Positions 61,941-64,000 of a DNA stretch of 64,000 bases are shown here, one piece after another. Under the pieces are notes generated by a model. The model worked only from the letters and a program-made list of their open reading frames with translations. It made no database searches and was not told the DNA's origin. Source of the DNA: Arthrobacter castelli DSM 16402 (GTDB taxonomy: Bacteria > Actinomycetota > Actinomycetes > Actinomycetales > Micrococcaceae); assembly GCF_000430705.1 (NCBI RefSeq), contig NZ_AUMN01000013.1, positions 62,001 through 126,000 on the forward strand, in the 5' to 3' direction. The translations under genes and the position numbers were made by a program. Within the stretch, counting starts at the first letter, position 1; each line of letters begins with the position of its first letter.

Positions 61941-63449
61941 ATGAGTTCATCCAACACCACGGCACGTTCACGGCAGCCTGCAGCGGATACGGCGGCCGGC
62001 CCCCATATCAACAAGGCAGACAAGCGCGAGTACGACTTCATCGTGGTCTCCAACCGGCTGCCCGTGGACCGGGTGGTGGACGACGACGGCAACAGCAGTT
62101 GGCGGCGCTCTCCCGGCGGACTCGTAACGGCCCTGGGCCCGGTGATGGCCAAGACCGACGGAGCCTGGATCGGCTGGAACGGCGCGTCGGATGAGCATGT
62201 GGACGCGTTCACCCACGACGAGATGCGCCTGATACCGGTCAGCCTCACGGCGGAGGAAATCGAGTACTACTACGAGGGGTTCTCCAACGCCACCTTGTGG
62301 CCGCTCTACCACGACGTCATCGCCCCGCCGGAATTCCACCGGCATTGGTGGGACGCCTACCGGCGGGTGAACCGCAGGTTCGCCGAAGCCGCGGCGCTGG
62401 TGGCGGCCGACGGCGCGACGGTCTGGATCCAGGACTACCAGCTGCAGCTGGTTCCAAAGATGCTCCGCGAACTGCGCCCGGATCTGTGCATCGGGTTCTT
62501 CAATCACATCCCGTTCCCTCCGACCGAAATCTATGCCCAGTTGCCGTGGCGGGGACTGGTGCTGGACGGACTGCTCGGTGCAGACCTGATCGGATTCCAG
62601 CGCAGCGGCGACGCCGGCAACTTCATCCGCTCCGCCCGGCGTTTCCGCGGCTACAGTGTCAAGCAGCAATTCGTCCAGGTGAAGGACGACGACGGCGAAA
62701 TCAGCCACACCGCGCGGGCCGAAGCGTTCCCGATCTCCATCCAGGTCAGCAAGATCAACGAACTGGCCCACCGCGAAGACATTATCGAACGCTCCAAGCA
62801 GATCCGCCGGGACCTGGGAAACCCCAAACAGGTGCTGCTCGGCGTCGACCGGCTGGACTACACCAAGGGGATCGGACACCGGCTCAAGGCCTACGCGGAG
62901 CTGCTCGACGACGGCCAACTCAATGTCGAGGACGCCATCCTGGTGCAGGTGGCCAGCCCCAGCCGGGAACGGGTTGAGTCTTACCGGCTGCTGCGCGAGG
63001 AAATCGAAGGTTCGGTCGGGCACATCAACGGCCAGCATGACACCATCGAGCACGCCGCGGTGCGCTACCTGCACCACAGCTACCCGGTGGAGGAAATGGT
63101 GGCGCTCTACCTCGCCGCTGACGTGATGCTGGTGACCGCGCTGCGGGACGGGATGAACCTGGTGGCCAAGGAATACGTCACGGCCCGGGTGCAAACGACC
63201 GGCGCCTTGGTGCTCAGCGAATTCGCCGGCGCGGCCGACCAGTTGCGCGAAGCGGTGCTGATGAACCCGCATGACATCGACGGGCTGAAGAACGCCATCA
63301 TGAAGGCCGTCACCCTCGAACCGGAAGAAGCCCAGCGCCGGATGAAGAAGATGCGGCGGCAGGTCCTGGACCACGACGTCGAGCATTGGTCGGATTCCTT
63401 CCTCGGGACCCTGCGGGAGTTGAAGGAGTCCGGGGACGGCAATGACTGA
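61941..63449 (+). CDS. otsA: Trehalose-6-phosphate synthase (GT20)
   Basis: OtsA (502 residues) joins UDP- or ADP-glucose to glucose-6-phosphate to give trehalose-6-phosphate. Family blocks are FIVVSNRLPVDR, SPGGLVTAL, GWNGASD, the catalytic-cleft WIQDYQLQLVPKMLRE, FNHIPFPPTEIYAQLPWR, GVDRLDYTKGIGHRL and LRDGMNLVAKEYVTAR. GGGAG precedes the ATG at 61941; an upstream in-frame ATG (61917) lacks one. Its stop overlaps the otsB start by 7 bp, so the two-step trehalose pathway is coupled. Confidence 0.95.
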   Translation: MSSSNTTARSRQPAADTAAGPHINKADKREYDFIVVSNRLPVDRVVDDDGNSSWRRSPGGLVTALGPVMAKTDGAWIGWNGASDEHVDAFTHDEMRLIPVSLTAEEIEYYYEGFSNATLWPLYHDVIAPPEFHRHWWDAYRRVNRRFAEAAALVAADGATVWIQDYQLQLVPKMLRELRPDLCIGFFNHIPFPPTEIYAQLPWRGLVLDGLLGADLIGFQRSGDAGNFIRSARRFRGYSVKQQFVQVKDDDGEISHTARAEAFPISIQVSKINELAHREDIIERSKQIRRDLGNPKQVLLGVDRLDYTKGIGHRLKAYAELLDDGQLNVEDAILVQVASPSRERVESYRLLREEIEGSVGHINGQHDTIEHAAVRYLHHSYPVEEMVALYLAADVMLVTALRDGMNLVAKEYVTARVQTTGALVLSEFAGAADQLREAVLMNPHDIDGLKNAIMKAVTLEPEEAQRRMKKMRRQVLDHDVEHWSDSFLGTLRELKESGDGND

Positions 63450-64000
63450 CGACGACGGCGCACTGTCGGCGGATCTGGCAGCGGCACTGGAGCGCGCCGC
63501 CGCGGCCGAACACCTGCTGGTCGCATTGGACTTCGATGGCACCATGGCGCCGTTGGTGGACCGTGCGGAAGACGCCCGGGCGCTGCCCCGCTCCGCCGCG
63601 GCCTTGGCCGGCCTGGCGAAGCTTCGGGCCACGTCGACGGCGCTGATATCCGGCCGCGCGCTCCAGACACTGCGCTCACTGGCCTCGCCGGAGGAACAAA
63701 CCCTGCTGATCGGCAGCCATGGAGCCGAGACATGGACCGGACCTGGTCACGCCCCGCTGGAATTGGACGAACAGGCGAGGGACCTGCTGGCCTCGGCCAC
63801 CGCCGTCGTCGCCGGGATTGTTGAGACCCACCCGGGCACCAGTTTGGAAGAGAAGCCGGCCGGCGCGGTGCTCCACACCAGGACAGCAGCCCCGGAAACC
63901 GCTGCCGCTGCCGCTGAAGTGGCGCTGCGGGAGCTTCATGCGCTGGACGGGCTGACGGTGACAGAAGGCAAGCAGGTAGTGGAATGCAGCGTGGTTCATT
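63443..64000 (+). CDS. otsB: Trehalose-6-phosphate phosphatase, 3' end outside window
   Basis: The first 186 residues of OtsB, a HAD-fold phosphatase that removes phosphate from trehalose-6-phosphate, are visible. The catalytic motif LLVALDFDGTMAPLV has the two aspartates, motif II lies in ALISGRALQTL, and LIGSHGAETW and LEEKPAGAVLHTR are OtsB-specific. The gene runs off the window while still in the HAD domain. The ATG at 63443 overlaps the otsA stop region. Confidence 0.93.

Overview
The window is GC-rich, densely coded chromosomal DNA from an actinobacterium. A Micrococcaceae member close to Arthrobacter is the best guess. The evidence is the gene set: a fused CydDC, a DtxR repressor, ThrE exporters, an orphan WXG100 protein, DUF3263, DUF3027, DUF6314 and DUF6457 proteins, and c-di-AMP riboswitches in front of cell-wall hydrolases. 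The genus is inferred and cannot be proved from the sequence.

Layout. 1-6.2 kb: an amino-acid permease cut by the window edge, tRNA-Arg(CCU), small enzymes, an ABC exporter and a flavin oxidoreductase. 6.4-13.0 kb: the cytochrome bd operon cydA-cydB-cydDC, preceded by three palindromic operator-like sites. 13.1-17.0 kb (minus strand): an HNH endonuclease gene followed by molybdenum-cofactor genes mobA, a DUF6457 gene, moeA and fdhD. 17.2-22.1 kb: four secreted wall hydrolases (three NlpC/P60, one M23) in three transcription units, each headed by a c-di-AMP (ydaO/yuaA) riboswitch. 22.2-33.7 kb: dtxR, serC, an MFS exporter, a DUF3027 gene, a cold-shock gene, an XPB-type helicase pair and a two-component system. 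33.8-51.0 kb: a WXG100 protein, two ThrE-family exporters, groEL with two tandem CIRCE operators, ung, a FemX-type ligase, a CDF transporter, a PhoD-like phosphatase and others. 60.7-64 kb: tRNA-Thr(UGU), a DsbA-like protein, otsA and the start of otsB.

The most unusual region is 51,189-60,739, a compact element of about 9.55 kb integrated in the 3' half of tRNA-Thr(UGU) and bounded by 37-bp direct repeats. On the plus strand it carries an XRE-type regulator and a tyrosine integrase. On the minus strand it carries an excisionase, a tightly coupled chain of small genes, a RepA-like ATPase, a terminase small-subunit candidate, a large terminase split into separate ATPase and nuclease genes, a scaffold-like protein and an HK97-fold capsid protein. 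I see no portal, protease, head-completion, tail, holin or lysin gene. This fits a phage satellite that builds and packages its own shell but depends on a helper phage, related in concept to capsid-forming PICIs but smaller. It also carries tandem integrase arm-type sites near both ends, an exact 23-bp internal repeat, iteron-like repeats by the rep gene, and a separate capsid promoter enclosed by a long inverted repeat.

Functional themes outside the element are respiration under low oxygen, cofactor synthesis, c-di-AMP-controlled wall remodelling, metal and stress control (DtxR, CIRCE) and trehalose synthesis.
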